Assembly: GCF_003852535.1 (NCBI RefSeq)
Contig: NZ_QAJP01000001.1
Location: forward strand, 1-64,000
Direction: 5' to 3'
Length of the DNA stretch: 64,000 bases
Source: Herminiimonas sp. KBW02
Lineage (GTDB): Bacteria; Pseudomonadota; Gammaproteobacteria; Burkholderiales; Burkholderiaceae_D
The notes beneath the pieces are model-generated. The model worked only from the letters and a program-made list of their open reading frames with translations. It did not search any database and was not told the origin of the DNA. The translations under genes were made by a program, and so were the position numbers. This document shows, in pieces, positions 1-9,042 of this stretch; within the stretch, counting starts at the first letter, position 1, and every line of letters starts with the position of its first letter.

Positions 1-54
1 CCCTTGGCAAGCGGCGCAACGCAGCAATACGCCCAAATAGCCCGTTCCCTTCGG

Positions 55-152
55 GTTCTTACCAAAAGTGGCGCTGGCCGCGTTGTGCTCCTTGCGCATA
101 GGCCACTATGCGACGCGTCGCACGCCTTGCCAGCACCGCTTTTGGTAAGAAC
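55..152. repeat. Long imperfect inverted repeat with nested hairpin
   Basis: Two 24-base arms at 55-78 and 129-152 are reverse complements at 22 of 24 positions, separated by 50 bases. Inside the loop a second perfect pair (CGCATAG and CTATGCG, four-base loop GCCA, about 96-113) can extend the structure. It lies just past the hrcA stop, so it may help end hrcA transcription, but no T-run follows it. It could also be a dispersed intergenic repeat. A short open frame (4-210) crossing it has no recognisable protein features and I do not call it a gene. I see nothing else in 1-190. Confidence 0.6.
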
Positions 153-190
153 GCATCTCACGGATATTTGTGAAATGAGTTCTAGTAGAT

Positions 191-1219
191 TTAGCCAGGA
201 GTATGGCTGAGTGCATTCGACAGCAGTTTGGCCGTGATATCGACGATCGGGATCACGCGTTCATACGCCATGCGGGTCGGGCCGATCACGCCCAGGGTGC
301 CGACTACTTTGCCGTTCACGGTATAGGGTGAGGTGACTACGCTCATCTGATCCATAGGCACCAGCTTGGATTCGCCGCCGATGAAGATTTGCACACCGGT
401 CGCTTTATTCGATACATCCAGCAGCTGCATCAGGCTGGTTTTTTGTTCGAACAGATCAAACAGCTGACGCAAGGACACCATATTCGATGACAGGTCGCTG
501 ACGCTGAGCAGATTGCGCTCGCCGGAAATGACGACGTCGTCACTATTGTCATTCATCGCATCGCTGCCGGCTTCAACTGCAGCCTGCATCAGGCGCGTCA
601 TATCGTCGCGCAACTGCTTCAATTCACCCTGCAAACGTATTCTTACTTCGTCGAAGCTGAGGCCGCCGTAATTCTGGTTGATGTAATTCGCCGCCTGTAT
701 CAACTGGCTCGGTGTGTAATCGACATCGGTCAACAGCAAGCGGTTCTGCACGTCGCCGCTCGGACTGACGATGACCAGCAGGATGCGTTTTTCGGACAGG
801 CGCAGGAAATCGATTTGCTGGAATACTGATTCGTGCCGCGGCGTCATGACGATACCGGCGAATTCGGACAGTGAGGACAGGATTTGCGCGGCGTTGGAAA
901 TAATCTTTTGCGACGAACCGGTTTGCAGTGAATTCTGCAATTTCGATTCGAGTGCGCTTTCATCGATGGATTGCACCGTCAGCAAGGTATCGACGAAGAC
1001 ACGGTAGCCGCGCGGTGTAGGCACGCGTCCGGCGGAGGTGTGCGGGCTGGCGACAAAGCCCATCTCTTCCAGGTCGGCCATCACATTGCGTATGGTCGCA
1101 GGTGACAGGTCGAGGCCCGAGATCTTGGAAAGCTCGCGCGAACCGACTGGCATGCCGTCCGCTATATAGCGTTCGACCAGGGCTTTCAGCAGGGTTTGTG
1201 CACGGTTATCAAGTTGCAT
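191..1219 (-). CDS. hrcA: Heat-inducible transcription repressor HrcA
   Basis: 342 residues, the usual HrcA length. HrcA represses class I heat-shock genes by binding CIRCE operators and depends on GroEL for folding. The N-terminal winged helix (about residues 1-75) carries the family segments [20 protein letters not shown] and [19 protein letters not shown], followed by the conserved HTSAGRVPT. The central and C-terminal part is the GAF-like dimerisation region, ending near [17 protein letters not shown]. No CIRCE operator was found by eye in this window, so its targets (typically groESL) should lie elsewhere. It is transcribed away from nadK and sits downstream of a HAD phosphatase gene on the same strand, 66 bases away. 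No Shine-Dalgarno precedes the ATG, and a good promoter ends only nine bases upstream, which suggests a leaderless transcript. Confidence 0.96.
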   Translation of the reverse strand: MQLDNRAQTLLKALVERYIADGMPVGSRELSKISGLDLSPATIRNVMADLEEMGFVASPHTSAGRVPTPRGYRVFVDTLLTVQSIDESALESKLQNSLQTGSSQKIISNAAQILSSLSEFAGIVMTPRHESVFQQIDFLRLSEKRILLVIVSPSGDVQNRLLLTDVDYTPSQLIQAANYINQNYGGLSFDEVRIRLQGELKQLRDDMTRLMQAAVEAGSDAMNDNSDDVVISGERNLLSVSDLSSNMVSLRQLFDLFEQKTSLMQLLDVSNKATGVQIFIGGESKLVPMDQMSVVTSPYTVNGKVVGTLGVIGPTRMAYERVIPIVDITAKLLSNALSHTPG

Positions 1220-1228
1220 AGTATCGCT

Positions 1229-1257
1229 ATTGTATGAGTGGTCATGCCGGGCGGCAA
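1229..1257 (-). promoter_or_regulatory. Candidate sigma-70 promoter of hrcA
   Basis: On the minus strand TTGCCG (1257-1252) and TACAAT (1234-1229) are separated by exactly 17 bases. The -10 box ends nine bases before the hrcA ATG (first base 1219), so transcription should start at or within a few bases of the start codon. No CIRCE-like inverted repeat overlaps it, so hrcA does not appear to be autoregulated through CIRCE here. Confidence 0.5.
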
Positions 1258-1285
1258 GGGCAAGGCCGCAGCGGCATGCAGACCA

Positions 1286-2002
1286 TTATGCGCGCTTTAG
1301 CCAGGCATCGAGCTCATATAAATTGGTGATGCTGGCTGTCGGCACGATATGTTCAGGCAGGGTATGGTCAAAACGATTCATCCACACCGCGCGTAAACCG
1401 GCATTTTGCGCACCCTGGATGTCCAGTTTAGGATCGTCGCCGACGTAAATGGCTTCGTGCGGCGCAACTTCCAGCGCAGTGCAGGCGGCATGGAAAATTT
1501 CCGCACCGGGTTTGGCGCTGCCGAATTGATGGGCTGCGATTGATACCTGGAAATAAGGCGCCAGGCCAATTTCACCGAGGTCGGCAAAACCATTGGAGAC
1601 CGAGCCCAGCGCATAACGTTGGCTCAGGCTGGCCAGGGTCGGCGCCACATCTGCAAACGGGTTAACGGCATTGCGTGCGACGGAAAAGACGGCCATCGCC
1701 TGATCGACCAGATCCTTGTTTTCGCTTGTTAAGTGACAGGCGCGTGTCAGCGCAGCGTGGCGTAAAGCCCATACATTGAATTGAAATTGCGGATCGGTAG
1801 GTAATAACTCCATCCTCAGCTCGCGCAATTCCTCATTGCTGAAGCGCTGCGTCACGCCCGGAATGTGCACATTCAGCCAGTCATACAAAATGGCTTCTGC
1901 CTTGACCAGCGTCGGGGCCAGGTGCCACAAGGTGTCATCCAGATCGAATAGGATGGCCTTGACTGGAGGATGGGTGGAATGCGGTGTCGGCTGGGACGTC
2001 AT
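1286..2002 (-). CDS. HAD-superfamily hydrolase (phosphatase-like)
   Basis: 238 residues. Motif I is AILFDLDDTLW near residue 16, with the two catalytic Asp. Motif II is near SVSNGFADLG. Motif III and IV are the Lys in FGSAKPGAEIF and the Asp pair in IYVGDDPKLDIQGAQNAG. The cap inserted after motif I is helical, as in subfamily IA phosphatases such as pyrimidine 5'-nucleotidase or phosphoglycolate phosphatase. The substrate cannot be read from the sequence. It lies upstream of hrcA on the same strand and is divergent from nadK (88 bases between starts), so it may share an mRNA with hrcA even though hrcA has its own promoter-like sequence. Confidence 0.85.
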   Translation of the reverse strand: MTSQPTPHSTHPPVKAILFDLDDTLWHLAPTLVKAEAILYDWLNVHIPGVTQRFSNEELRELRMELLPTDPQFQFNVWALRHAALTRACHLTSENKDLVDQAMAVFSVARNAVNPFADVAPTLASLSQRYALGSVSNGFADLGEIGLAPYFQVSIAAHQFGSAKPGAEIFHAACTALEVAPHEAIYVGDDPKLDIQGAQNAGLRAVWMNRFDHTLPEHIVPTASITNLYELDAWLKRA

Positions 2003-2090
2003 GTCGGATACTCAATCATTTATGTAGATGCTGCATTGCATAGCGCAAGAGAAGGCCAAAAGAAGTACAAATTATGGTCTAATCTGCAGC

Positions 2091-3008
2091 ATGTCGCTTA
2101 CCTCACACCCTAACCACCCTTCCAGTTTTAATACGATTGCTATCGTCGGCAAACATATGGCCGGCGGAATTGCGAAATCGTTGACCGATATCGCCGACTG
2201 TATGGCCAGTACCGGCCGCAGAGTCATTTTTGAAGCGGAAACTGCACTTAACTTCTCCCTCACTGATTACGAGGCCTTAACTTTGCCGGAAATCGGTGAG
2301 TGCGCGGATGCCGCTATTGTAGTCGGCGGCGACGGTACCATGCTGGGGATTGCGCGCCAGCTGGCACCCTACAATGTGCCGCTGATAGGCGTGAACCAGG
2401 GACGTCTCGGTTTTATGACCGATATCTCACTGGATCAGATGATGCCGCTGCTGAAAGAAATGCTGAGCGGTAAAGTTCGGTCTGAACAGCGCAGCTTACT
2501 GAAGGGCTCGATAGAGCGTGAGGGCGAGGCTGTATACAGCACACTGGCTTTCAATGACGTGGTTTTATCGCGTGGCTCGGGCTCCGGCATGGTGGAATTG
2601 CGCGTCGAAGTAGATGGTCATTTCATGTACAACCAGCGTTCGGATGGCCTGATCGTGGCGACGCCGACTGGTTCCAGTGCATATGCTTTATCGGCCGGTG
2701 GCCCGATTTTGCATCCCAGCCTGACCGGGATCGGACTGGTGCCGATTGCACCGCATGCCTTGTCGAACCGTCCTATCGTGGTGCCGGACAGTAGCGTGAT
2801 CGAGATCGAAGTGGTCGGTGGTCGCGAAGCCAATGTCAATTTCGATATGCAATCGGTAGCGCGCTTGCTCAAGCATGACCGGATTACCGTGCGTCGTTCT
2901 GAACATACGATTACCTTCCTGCATCCGGAAGGCTGGAATTATTACGATACCTTGCGCGAAAAGCTGCATTGGAATGAATACCCGTCAGTAGAAGGTCGCT
3001 TGAAATAA
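2091..3008 (+). CDS. nadK: NAD kinase
   Basis: Phosphorylates NAD to NADP using ATP or polyphosphate. I chose ATG 2091 (305 residues, close to the family norm) over an in-frame ATG at 2028, because the extra 21 residues are unlike the family. Signature segments are [13 protein letters not shown] (about residue 70), with the catalytic GGDG, then [10 protein letters not shown], and [16 protein letters not shown] near residue 190. The stop lies two bases before recN, so nadK and recN are almost certainly co-transcribed, the usual arrangement in betaproteobacteria. Confidence 0.95.
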   Translation: MSLTSHPNHPSSFNTIAIVGKHMAGGIAKSLTDIADCMASTGRRVIFEAETALNFSLTDYEALTLPEIGECADAAIVVGGDGTMLGIARQLAPYNVPLIGVNQGRLGFMTDISLDQMMPLLKEMLSGKVRSEQRSLLKGSIEREGEAVYSTLAFNDVVLSRGSGSGMVELRVEVDGHFMYNQRSDGLIVATPTGSSAYALSAGGPILHPSLTGIGLVPIAPHALSNRPIVVPDSSVIEIEVVGGREANVNFDMQSVARLLKHDRITVRRSEHTITFLHPEGWNYYDTLREKLHWNEYPSVEGRLK

Positions 3009-3010
3009 AC

Positions 3011-4657
3011 ATGCTGCGCACGCTCTCCATCCGTGATTTCGTTATTGTCGATGCCATCGAACTGGAATTTTCGCCTGGTTTCTCCGTCTTCACTGGCGAA
3101 ACAGGTGCGGGTAAATCCATCCTGATCGATGCGCTGGCACTCGCGCTCGGCGGGCGTGGTGACGCCAGCGTGGTACGCGAAGGTGCAGCCAAGGCTGACA
3201 TAACGGCGGAGTTTTCCAGCAGTGCCGAGCTGGATGCCTGGCTGGCAGAAAACGAATTCAGCAATGAAGACGGCGGCGCATTGCTACGCCGCGTCATAGA
3301 CAATGCCGGTCGTTCCAAAGCATTCATCAACGGCATCGCAGCCACCGCGACACAATTGCGTGAACTGGGCGAGCAACTGGTCGACATCCACGGCCAGCAT
3401 GCACACCAATCTCTGTTGAAAACCGATGCGCAACGCGTGCTGCTGGATAACCAGGCTGGTTTGCAGGATGAGGTGAAAGCGGTCGCCGCCGCGTACAAGG
3501 CATGGCGCGCGCTGGCGCGGCAGCGTGAAGAGTTTGAAACCAATGCCAAGAATGTCTTGCTGGAGCGCGAGCGCCTGGAGTGGCAAGTCGGTGAGCTGGA
3601 AAAGCTCGCAGTCAAACCGGGTGAATGGACCGATATCAGTAATGAGCATAGCCGCTTGTCGCACGCCGCCAGCCTGATAGAGGGCGCGCAGGAAGCGCTC
3701 AGCCTGATCTCCGAAGCCGACACGCCTATGCTGTCGCAACTGTCGTCGCTGAATACCCGCATAGGCAAACTGGTGGATCTCGATGCCGGCTTGCAACCGG
3801 TGCTGGATGCGCTGGAGCCTGCCCGTATCCAGTTGCAGGAAGCGGTTTATGCATTGAACGATTACCTGAGCCGGGTTGAACTGGATCCGGCGCGCTTGCG
3901 CGAGGTGGAAGTACGACTCGAGAACATCCATTCAGCTTCACGCAAATTCCATGTTGCGGCTGATGATTTGCCGCAGGAACTGGAAACGTTATCCGGGCAG
4001 CTGAAGCAACTGGCCGATGCCAGCGACCTCGATGCCTTGCGTGCGCAGGAAGAAAAACTGAAAGCCGCGTACACCAGCGCTGCACAGAAGCTGACCAAGG
4101 CACGCAGCAAAGCAGCCAAGGCATTGGGTGATGCAGTGACTGCGGCGATGCAGGATCTCAGCATGAGCGGCGGCAAGTTCGCGATCGCCTTGCAGCCATG
4201 CGAAGCAGCTTCGTACGGACTGGAACAAATAGAATTCATGGTGGCCGGGCATGCCGGTACGACGCCACGGCCGCTGGCCAAGGTTGCGTCGGGCGGTGAA
4301 CTGGCGCGTATCGCGCTGGCCATCTCTGTCATCACCTCAAGCGCGACTGCCACACCGACCTTGATTTTCGATGAAGTTGATAGCGGCATAGGCGGTGGCG
4401 TGGCGGAAGTTGTCGGCCGTTTACTGCGCCGTCTCGGACAAGACAGGCAGGTACTGTGCGTCACGCATTTGCCGCAAGTAGCGAGCCAGGCCAACCAGCA
4501 CTTCCAGGTCAGCAAACAAAACAACAAAGGCAAGACCGCATCGTCGATCGCTGCGCTGGATAGCAATGCGCGTGTTGAGGAAATCGCCCGTATGTTGGGT
4601 GGGCTGGAAATTACTGCCACTACGCGTACGCATGCACGTGAATTGCTGGCAAACTGA
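3011..4657 (+). CDS. recN: DNA repair protein RecN (SMC-like ATPase)
   Basis: 548 residues, typical of RecN, which supports recombinational repair of double-strand breaks by holding DNA ends. The N-terminal ABC half carries Walker A GETGAGKS at about residue 30. The middle (roughly 150-370) is helical, rich in Glu, Lys, Ala and Leu, consistent with the coiled-coil arms. The C-terminal half has the ABC signature SGGELARIALAI and Walker B TLIFDEVDSGIGGG, then the H-loop region VTHLPQVAS. It starts two bases after nadK. No LexA box (CTGT-N8-ACAG) was seen just upstream, so SOS control is not evident here. Confidence 0.96.
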   Translation: MLRTLSIRDFVIVDAIELEFSPGFSVFTGETGAGKSILIDALALALGGRGDASVVREGAAKADITAEFSSSAELDAWLAENEFSNEDGGALLRRVIDNAGRSKAFINGIAATATQLRELGEQLVDIHGQHAHQSLLKTDAQRVLLDNQAGLQDEVKAVAAAYKAWRALARQREEFETNAKNVLLERERLEWQVGELEKLAVKPGEWTDISNEHSRLSHAASLIEGAQEALSLISEADTPMLSQLSSLNTRIGKLVDLDAGLQPVLDALEPARIQLQEAVYALNDYLSRVELDPARLREVEVRLENIHSASRKFHVAADDLPQELETLSGQLKQLADASDLDALRAQEEKLKAAYTSAAQKLTKARSKAAKALGDAVTAAMQDLSMSGGKFAIALQPCEAASYGLEQIEFMVAGHAGTTPRPLAKVASGGELARIALAISVITSSATATPTLIFDEVDSGIGGGVAEVVGRLLRRLGQDRQVLCVTHLPQVASQANQHFQVSKQNNKGKTASSIAALDSNARVEEIARMLGGLEITATTRTHARELLAN

Positions 4658-4672
4658 GCTAAGCTTATACCT

Positions 4673-4690
4673 GCGATGCTTAGGCATCGC
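4673..4690 (+). terminator. Stem-loop between recN and hemH
   Basis: A perfect 7-bp stem (GCGATGC / GCATCGC) with a four-base loop lies 16 bases after the recN stop. Only TTCCC follows, not a T-run, so it may be a weak terminator or an RNA-processing or stability hairpin. Confidence 0.35.
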
Positions 4691-4720
4691 TTCCCATAAG
4701 ACTAATAATATTGAGAGCTC

Positions 4721-5827
4721 ATGTCCTTTAGAACTGAACCACCGTACACCCATGGCAGTTTGCCGAAAACAGCAGTGGTACTGGTCAACCTCGGTACCCC
4801 CGATGCGCCGACGACATCGGCAGTAAGACGTTACCTCAAACAGTTTTTATCTGATCCGCGTGTGGTGGAAATCCCGCGTGCGGTCTGGTGGTTCATCCTG
4901 CATCTCATCATCCTGCCGTTCCGTTCCGGGCAATCGGCAAAAAAATATGCGTCGATCTGGAGTAACGAAGGTTCACCGCTGAAGGTGCATACCGAGAAGC
5001 AGGCCAAATTACTGAAAGGTTACCTGGGTGAACGCGGTCACAAAGTCAAAGTGGTGTATGCGATGCGTTATGGCCAGCCGGCATTGCCGGATGTGTTGCG
5101 CGAATTAAAAGCTGACGGCTGTGAACGCATCCTGATCCTGCCAGCTTACCCGCAATATTCCGGTACGACGACGGCCTCCATCTTCGACGCCGTATTCAGT
5201 CATTACGCGCAGGAACGTAATGTGCCCGAGTTACGCTTCGTCAAGCATTATCACGATCACGATGCCTATATCCGTGCCTTGCGCAAATCGGTGCAGGCAC
5301 ATTGGGATATGGCTGGACGTCCGGACAAGCTGGTCATGAGTTTCCACGGCGTGCCCAAGCGTACGCTGACCCTGGGTGATCCGTATCACTGCGAATGTCA
5401 TAAAACAGCACGCTTGCTGGCCAAAGAGCTGGAGCTGACGCCGGATCAGTACATGGTTACCTTCCAGTCGCGCTTCGGTAAGGCGGAATGGCTGCAACCC
5501 TACACCGCACCAACGCTGAAAAAACTGGCGCAGGAGGGCATAGGCCGGGTGGACGTAATTTGCCCGGGCTTTACCAGCGACTGCCTGGAAACCCTGGAAG
5601 AAATCGCGATGGAAGCACGCCACGACTTCATGAGCGCCGGCGGCAAGGACTTTAACTATATTGCCTGCCTGAACGAAGACGATGCCTGGATTAAGGCAAT
5701 GGCGGAAATTACGGAGTTGCACCTGATCGGCTGGCCGACTATTGTTTCGCCTGCGCAGCACGAAGAGCAGGTACACGACGCGCAGATTTCTCGGGATGAA
5801 GCGCAGCGCCTGGGCGCAAACCAATAA
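4721..5827 (+). CDS. hemH: Ferrochelatase
   Basis: Inserts Fe2+ into protoporphyrin IX, the last step of protoheme synthesis. 368 residues, slightly longer than the E. coli enzyme because of an N-terminal extension before [13 protein letters not shown]. The catalytic His lies in [10 protein letters not shown] (about residue 206), and the second metal-pathway Glu in [13 protein letters not shown]. The sequence also contains [12 protein letters not shown], the usual substrate-loop region. It follows recN by 63 bases with a hairpin between, and ends at a clear intrinsic terminator, so it closes the nadK-recN-hemH group. Confidence 0.96.
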   Translation: MSFRTEPPYTHGSLPKTAVVLVNLGTPDAPTTSAVRRYLKQFLSDPRVVEIPRAVWWFILHLIILPFRSGQSAKKYASIWSNEGSPLKVHTEKQAKLLKGYLGERGHKVKVVYAMRYGQPALPDVLRELKADGCERILILPAYPQYSGTTTASIFDAVFSHYAQERNVPELRFVKHYHDHDAYIRALRKSVQAHWDMAGRPDKLVMSFHGVPKRTLTLGDPYHCECHKTARLLAKELELTPDQYMVTFQSRFGKAEWLQPYTAPTLKKLAQEGIGRVDVICPGFTSDCLETLEEIAMEARHDFMSAGGKDFNYIACLNEDDAWIKAMAEITELHLIGWPTIVSPAQHEEQVHDAQISRDEAQRLGANQ

Positions 5828-5850
5828 AAATGGCCCGTAAGGGCCTTTTT
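5826..5850 (+). terminator. Intrinsic terminator after hemH
   Basis: Stem GGCCC / GGGCC with GTAA loop (5832-5845) immediately followed by five T, preceded by A-rich sequence. Confidence 0.85.
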
Positions 5851-6207
5851 ACTGGAAAAACCTTGAGTTTGTGCAATAAAACCCCATTTATTGAGGGTAA
5901 AGGCGGTCTGGACATGCTTTTACCCCGCTACGACTACTAAGTGGCTGGTGCATTGTTTTACAATGTCGTATAACAAATGACCGTGGTCGCAATCGCGGTA
6001 TAGGCAAGGATCGACATGGAAATGAACGGCAGTTTCATGGCTGGCTCCTGTCGGCAGCAGTGGCGGTACGCACCGCACACTCCATTACAGCCTAGTCCGT
6101 ATCGAGAAAAATGCCATCCCATGAACAGGGAAATTTTGTAACAACGGCAGCGCTACTGCGCTTATCATCGCGGTTCGTGAATTTTTGCTAAGCCTGCAGG
6201 AATACCC
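5851..6207. other. Intergenic region hemH-grpE
   Basis: About 440 bases separate hemH from grpE. It holds a possible 26-codon gene on the minus strand (5958-6038) and, at its right end, the grpE heat-shock promoter. The sequence at 5880-5930 carries two similar copies of a stretch around ACCCC and GGGTAAA, but I see no convincing structure. Confidence 0.5.
5958..6038 (-). CDS. Possible 26-residue hydrophobic small protein
   Basis: A 26-codon frame starts at ATG 6038 (minus strand). An AGGAG Shine-Dalgarno lies about six bases upstream. It reads MKLPF, then a hydrophobic run ISMSILAYTAIATTVICY and TTL before TAA. One hydrophobic stretch of about 18 residues after a single Lys looks like a single-pass membrane peptide or a signal-like small protein. 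The nearest genes are on the other strand, so it would be a monocistronic antisense-oriented unit. I recognise no family. The good ribosome site and composition support it, but the short length makes chance plausible. Confidence 0.35.
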   Translation of the reverse strand: MKLPFISMSILAYTAIATTVICYTTL

Positions 6208-6235
6208 CTTGAAATAGTGTGGGATAACCCCATGT
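6208..6235 (+). promoter_or_regulatory. Sigma-32 heat-shock promoter of grpE
   Basis: CTTGAAA (6208-6214), 13-base spacer, CCCCATGT (6228-6235). This matches the consensus CTTGAAA-N11-16-CCCCATNT at every position. It lies 55 bases before the grpE ATG. Confidence 0.9.
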
Positions 6236-6290
6236 GCACTGTCGCATTGGCATTTTTTGTCATAACTCATTGATTGTTGGAGATTTTTTC

Positions 6291-6830
6291 ATGCAAGACC
6301 AAGATAAATACGCTGAGCAAGCAGCGTCGATCGAAGATCCGGTAACGGCTGAGGCGGCTTCTGCTACTACTCCTACCGTGGAGGAGCAGCTCGCGGCGTC
6401 CCAATTGCTCGTACAGGAATTGCAGGACTCATTCTTGCGTGCAAAAGCCGAGGTCGAGAATTTCCGTCGTCGCGCCCAGGAAGATGTCACCCGCGCACAC
6501 AAATTCGCGATTGAAGGCTTTGCCGAAATGCTGCTGCCAGTGAAAGACAGTCTGGAAATGGCGCTGCAAGTAGAAACACCTTCCGTCGAGTCCTTGAAAG
6601 AAGGTGTGGAAATGACCTTGAAACAGCTGAACGCTGCCTTCGAGAAGAATCGTCTGCTGGAAATCAAACCACAGCAAGGCGACAAACTGGATCCAATGAA
6701 GCACCAGGCGATGTCCCTGGTTCCTGCTGATCAGGAACCAAACACAGTCGTCAACACGCTGCAGAAGGGCTATCTGATTGCAGATCGCCTGTTGCGTCCA
6801 GCGCTGGTAACGGTTGCACAAGAAAAATAA
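6291..6830 (+). CDS. grpE: Nucleotide exchange factor GrpE
   Basis: Releases ADP from DnaK, resetting the chaperone cycle. I chose ATG 6291 (179 residues) because GGAG lies nine bases upstream, and an upstream in-frame ATG at 6234 falls inside the heat-shock promoter. The N-terminal part (about residues 1-90) is a long helix with coiled-coil character, including [18 protein letters not shown]. The C-terminal part is the beta-domain that contacts the DnaK ATPase domain, with [10 protein letters not shown] and [19 protein letters not shown]. It is the first gene of the grpE-dnaK-dnaJ cluster. Confidence 0.96.
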   Translation: MQDQDKYAEQAASIEDPVTAEAASATTPTVEEQLAASQLLVQELQDSFLRAKAEVENFRRRAQEDVTRAHKFAIEGFAEMLLPVKDSLEMALQVETPSVESLKEGVEMTLKQLNAAFEKNRLLEIKPQQGDKLDPMKHQAMSLVPADQEPNTVVNTLQKGYLIADRLLRPALVTVAQEK

Positions 6831-6858
6831 CTTGAAAGCATCTGTTTACACCACATAT
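6831..6858 (+). promoter_or_regulatory. Second sigma-32 promoter, upstream of dnaK
   Basis: CTTGAAA (6831-6837) begins at the base after the grpE stop, followed by a 13-base spacer and CCACATAT (6851-6858), one mismatch from CCCCATNT. It has the same spacer as the grpE promoter and would give dnaK its own heat-shock transcript, starting about 50 bases before the dnaK ATG. Confidence 0.75.
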
Positions 6859-6919
6859 TGACGTTAACAAATTTTGTATTTAACAGTTTCGCATCACAGA
6901 CATTAAGGGAAATTCCATC

Positions 6920-8866
6920 ATGGGCAAAATTATCGGTATTGACTTGGGTACGACCAATTCCTGCGTAGCAATCATGGAGGGTGGCAAACCTAAAGTTATC
7001 GAAAACTCGGAAGGTGCGCGTACTACGCCCTCCGTGATCGCATATCAGGAAGACGGCGAAATCCTGGTTGGCGCACCAGCCAAACGCCAGGCCGTAACCA
7101 ATCCAAAAAACACGCTGTACGCAGTCAAGCGTCTGATCGGCCGTAAATTCGACGAAAAAGAAGTGCAAAAAGATATCGGCATGATGCCGTATCAAATCGT
7201 CAAAGCCGACAACGGCGACGCATGGATCTCCGTGCGCGACAAAAAGCTGGCCGCACAGCAAATCTCCGCAGAAATCCTGCGCAAAATGAAAAAAACCGCC
7301 GAAGACTACCTCGGTGAAGAAGTGACTGAAGCCGTCATTACGGTTCCAGCTTACTTCAACGATGCGCAACGTCAGGCGACCAAAGACGCAGGTCGTATCG
7401 CTGGTCTGGATGTTAAGCGCATCATCAACGAACCTACTGCAGCTGCGCTGGCTTTCGGCCTCGACAAAGGTGGCAAGGGTGACCGCAAGATCGCTGTGTA
7501 CGATCTGGGTGGCGGTACCTTCGATATCTCCATCATCGAGATCGCAGACGTAGACGGCGAAATGCAATTTGAAGTGTTGTCGACCAATGGTGACACCTTC
7601 CTCGGCGGTGAAGATTTCGATCAACGCATCATCGATTACATCATCGACGAATTCAAGAAAATCAACGGCCTCGACCTGAGCAAGGATGCGATTGCACTGC
7701 AACGTATCAAGGCATCGGCTGAGCGCGCGAAGATCGAATTGTCGTCGTCGCAGCAAACTGAAATCAACGAACCGTACATCGCTATGGCGAACGGCGCACC
7801 TGTGCATTTGAATTTGAAAATCACCCGTGCAAAACTGGAATCGCTGGTTGAAGAACTGATCTCGAAAACCATCGAACCATGCCGCACCGCGATCAAGGAT
7901 GCAGGCGTTAAAGTTTCCGACATCGATGACATCATTCTGGTCGGCGGTATGACCCGTATGCCTAAAGTGCAGGAAACCGTAAAAGACTTCTTCGGTAAAG
8001 ATCCACGTAAAGACGTGAATCCGGATGAAGCAGTTGCTGTCGGTGCTGCAATTCAAGGTTCGGTTCTGTCCGGCGATCGTAAAGATCTGTTGTTGCTCGA
8101 CGTGACTCCGCTGTCGCTGGGTATTGAAACCCTGGGTGGCGTGATGACCAAAATGATCCAGAAGAACACCACCATCCCGACCAAGTTCAGCCAGGTCTTC
8201 TCGACTGCTGACGACAATCAGCCTGCGGTCACCATCAAAGTGTTCCAGGGTGAGCGCGAAATGGCCGTTGGTAACAAAGCGTTGGGTGAGTTCAATCTGG
8301 AAGGCATTCCGCCATCAGCACGTGGTACGCCGCAAATTGAAGTAACCTTCGACATCGATGCCAACGGTATTTTGCACGTCGGTGCGAAAGACAAGGCAAC
8401 CGGCAAGGAAAACAAGATCACCATTAAGGCAAACTCCGGTTTGACCGAAGAAGAAATTCAAAAAATGGTGCAGGACGCGGAAGCGAATGCAGAAGAAGAC
8501 AAACGTCTGAAAGAAGTAGCGGAAGCACACAACCAGGGCGATGCACTGGTGCATTCGACGCGTAAATCCTTGACCGAATACGGCGACAAACTGGAAGCCG
8601 GTGAGAAAGAAAAAATCGAAGCAGCGATTGCTGAACTGGAAGAAGCATTGAAAGGTAGCGACAAGGCTATCATCGATGAAAAATCCGCAGCCCTGACCAC
8701 TGCAGCGCAAAAACTCGGCGAAAAAATGTACGCCGACATGCAAGCGCAGCAAGCAGCAGGCGCAGCTGGTGGTGATGCAGGCGATGCCGGTCACAGCCAC
8801 GCTGAAAGCAAACCACAGCAAGATGACGTAGTGGATGCTGACTTCAAAGAAGTGAAAGACAAGTAA
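6920..8866 (+). CDS. dnaK: Chaperone DnaK (Hsp70)
   Basis: 648 residues, full length. The ATPase domain (1-385) has phosphate-loop [12 protein letters not shown], the second phosphate motif [13 protein letters not shown] near residue 195, and [10 protein letters not shown] near 340. The interdomain linker is [18 protein letters not shown]. The substrate-binding domain follows, then a helical lid from about residue 510. The C-terminus ends in the conserved acidic [13 protein letters not shown]. The lid tail carries an Ala/Gly-rich stretch around [15 protein letters not shown]. It works with DnaJ and GrpE, both flanking. A good RBS-like AAGGGA precedes the ATG. Confidence 0.98.
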   Translation: MGKIIGIDLGTTNSCVAIMEGGKPKVIENSEGARTTPSVIAYQEDGEILVGAPAKRQAVTNPKNTLYAVKRLIGRKFDEKEVQKDIGMMPYQIVKADNGDAWISVRDKKLAAQQISAEILRKMKKTAEDYLGEEVTEAVITVPAYFNDAQRQATKDAGRIAGLDVKRIINEPTAAALAFGLDKGGKGDRKIAVYDLGGGTFDISIIEIADVDGEMQFEVLSTNGDTFLGGEDFDQRIIDYIIDEFKKINGLDLSKDAIALQRIKASAERAKIELSSSQQTEINEPYIAMANGAPVHLNLKITRAKLESLVEELISKTIEPCRTAIKDAGVKVSDIDDIILVGGMTRMPKVQETVKDFFGKDPRKDVNPDEAVAVGAAIQGSVLSGDRKDLLLLDVTPLSLGIETLGGVMTKMIQKNTTIPTKFSQVFSTADDNQPAVTIKVFQGEREMAVGNKALGEFNLEGIPPSARGTPQIEVTFDIDANGILHVGAKDKATGKENKITIKANSGLTEEEIQKMVQDAEANAEEDKRLKEVAEAHNQGDALVHSTRKSLTEYGDKLEAGEKEKIEAAIAELEEALKGSDKAIIDEKSAALTTAAQKLGEKMYADMQAQQAAGAAGGDAGDAGHSHAESKPQQDDVVDADFKEVKDK

Positions 8867-8978
8867 TTTTTAATGGTCTAGCGGTCGGATGCATGGCGCC
8901 GCTGGTCACTTCAAATTGTTGTCTTGGAGTGTCTTGCGTTTGCCATCGTCTGTACTGTGCAGACTCGCCGGGTCGTAT

Positions 8979-8997
8979 GGTTTTTTAATAAAAAACC
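8979..8997 (+). other. AT-rich hairpin in the dnaK-dnaJ gap
   Basis: GGTTTTTT and AAAAAACC are complementary over eight bases with a three-base loop, in the middle of the 176-base dnaK-dnaJ gap. It is not followed by a T-run. It might reduce read-through or separate the stability of the two messages. I see no clear sigma-32 promoter before dnaJ. Confidence 0.35.
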
Positions 8998-9042
8998 GTC
9001 GATTCGGCGTTTTAGTTTAGATAGAACAAGGCGCCTACAAAA

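Noticed and set aside
6770-8056. A 428-codon open frame on the minus strand opposite dnaK
   Set aside because: Its product is rich in Phe, His, Cys and Asp, as expected for the shadow of a biased coding strand. It has no recognisable domain, and dnaK on the other strand is certain.
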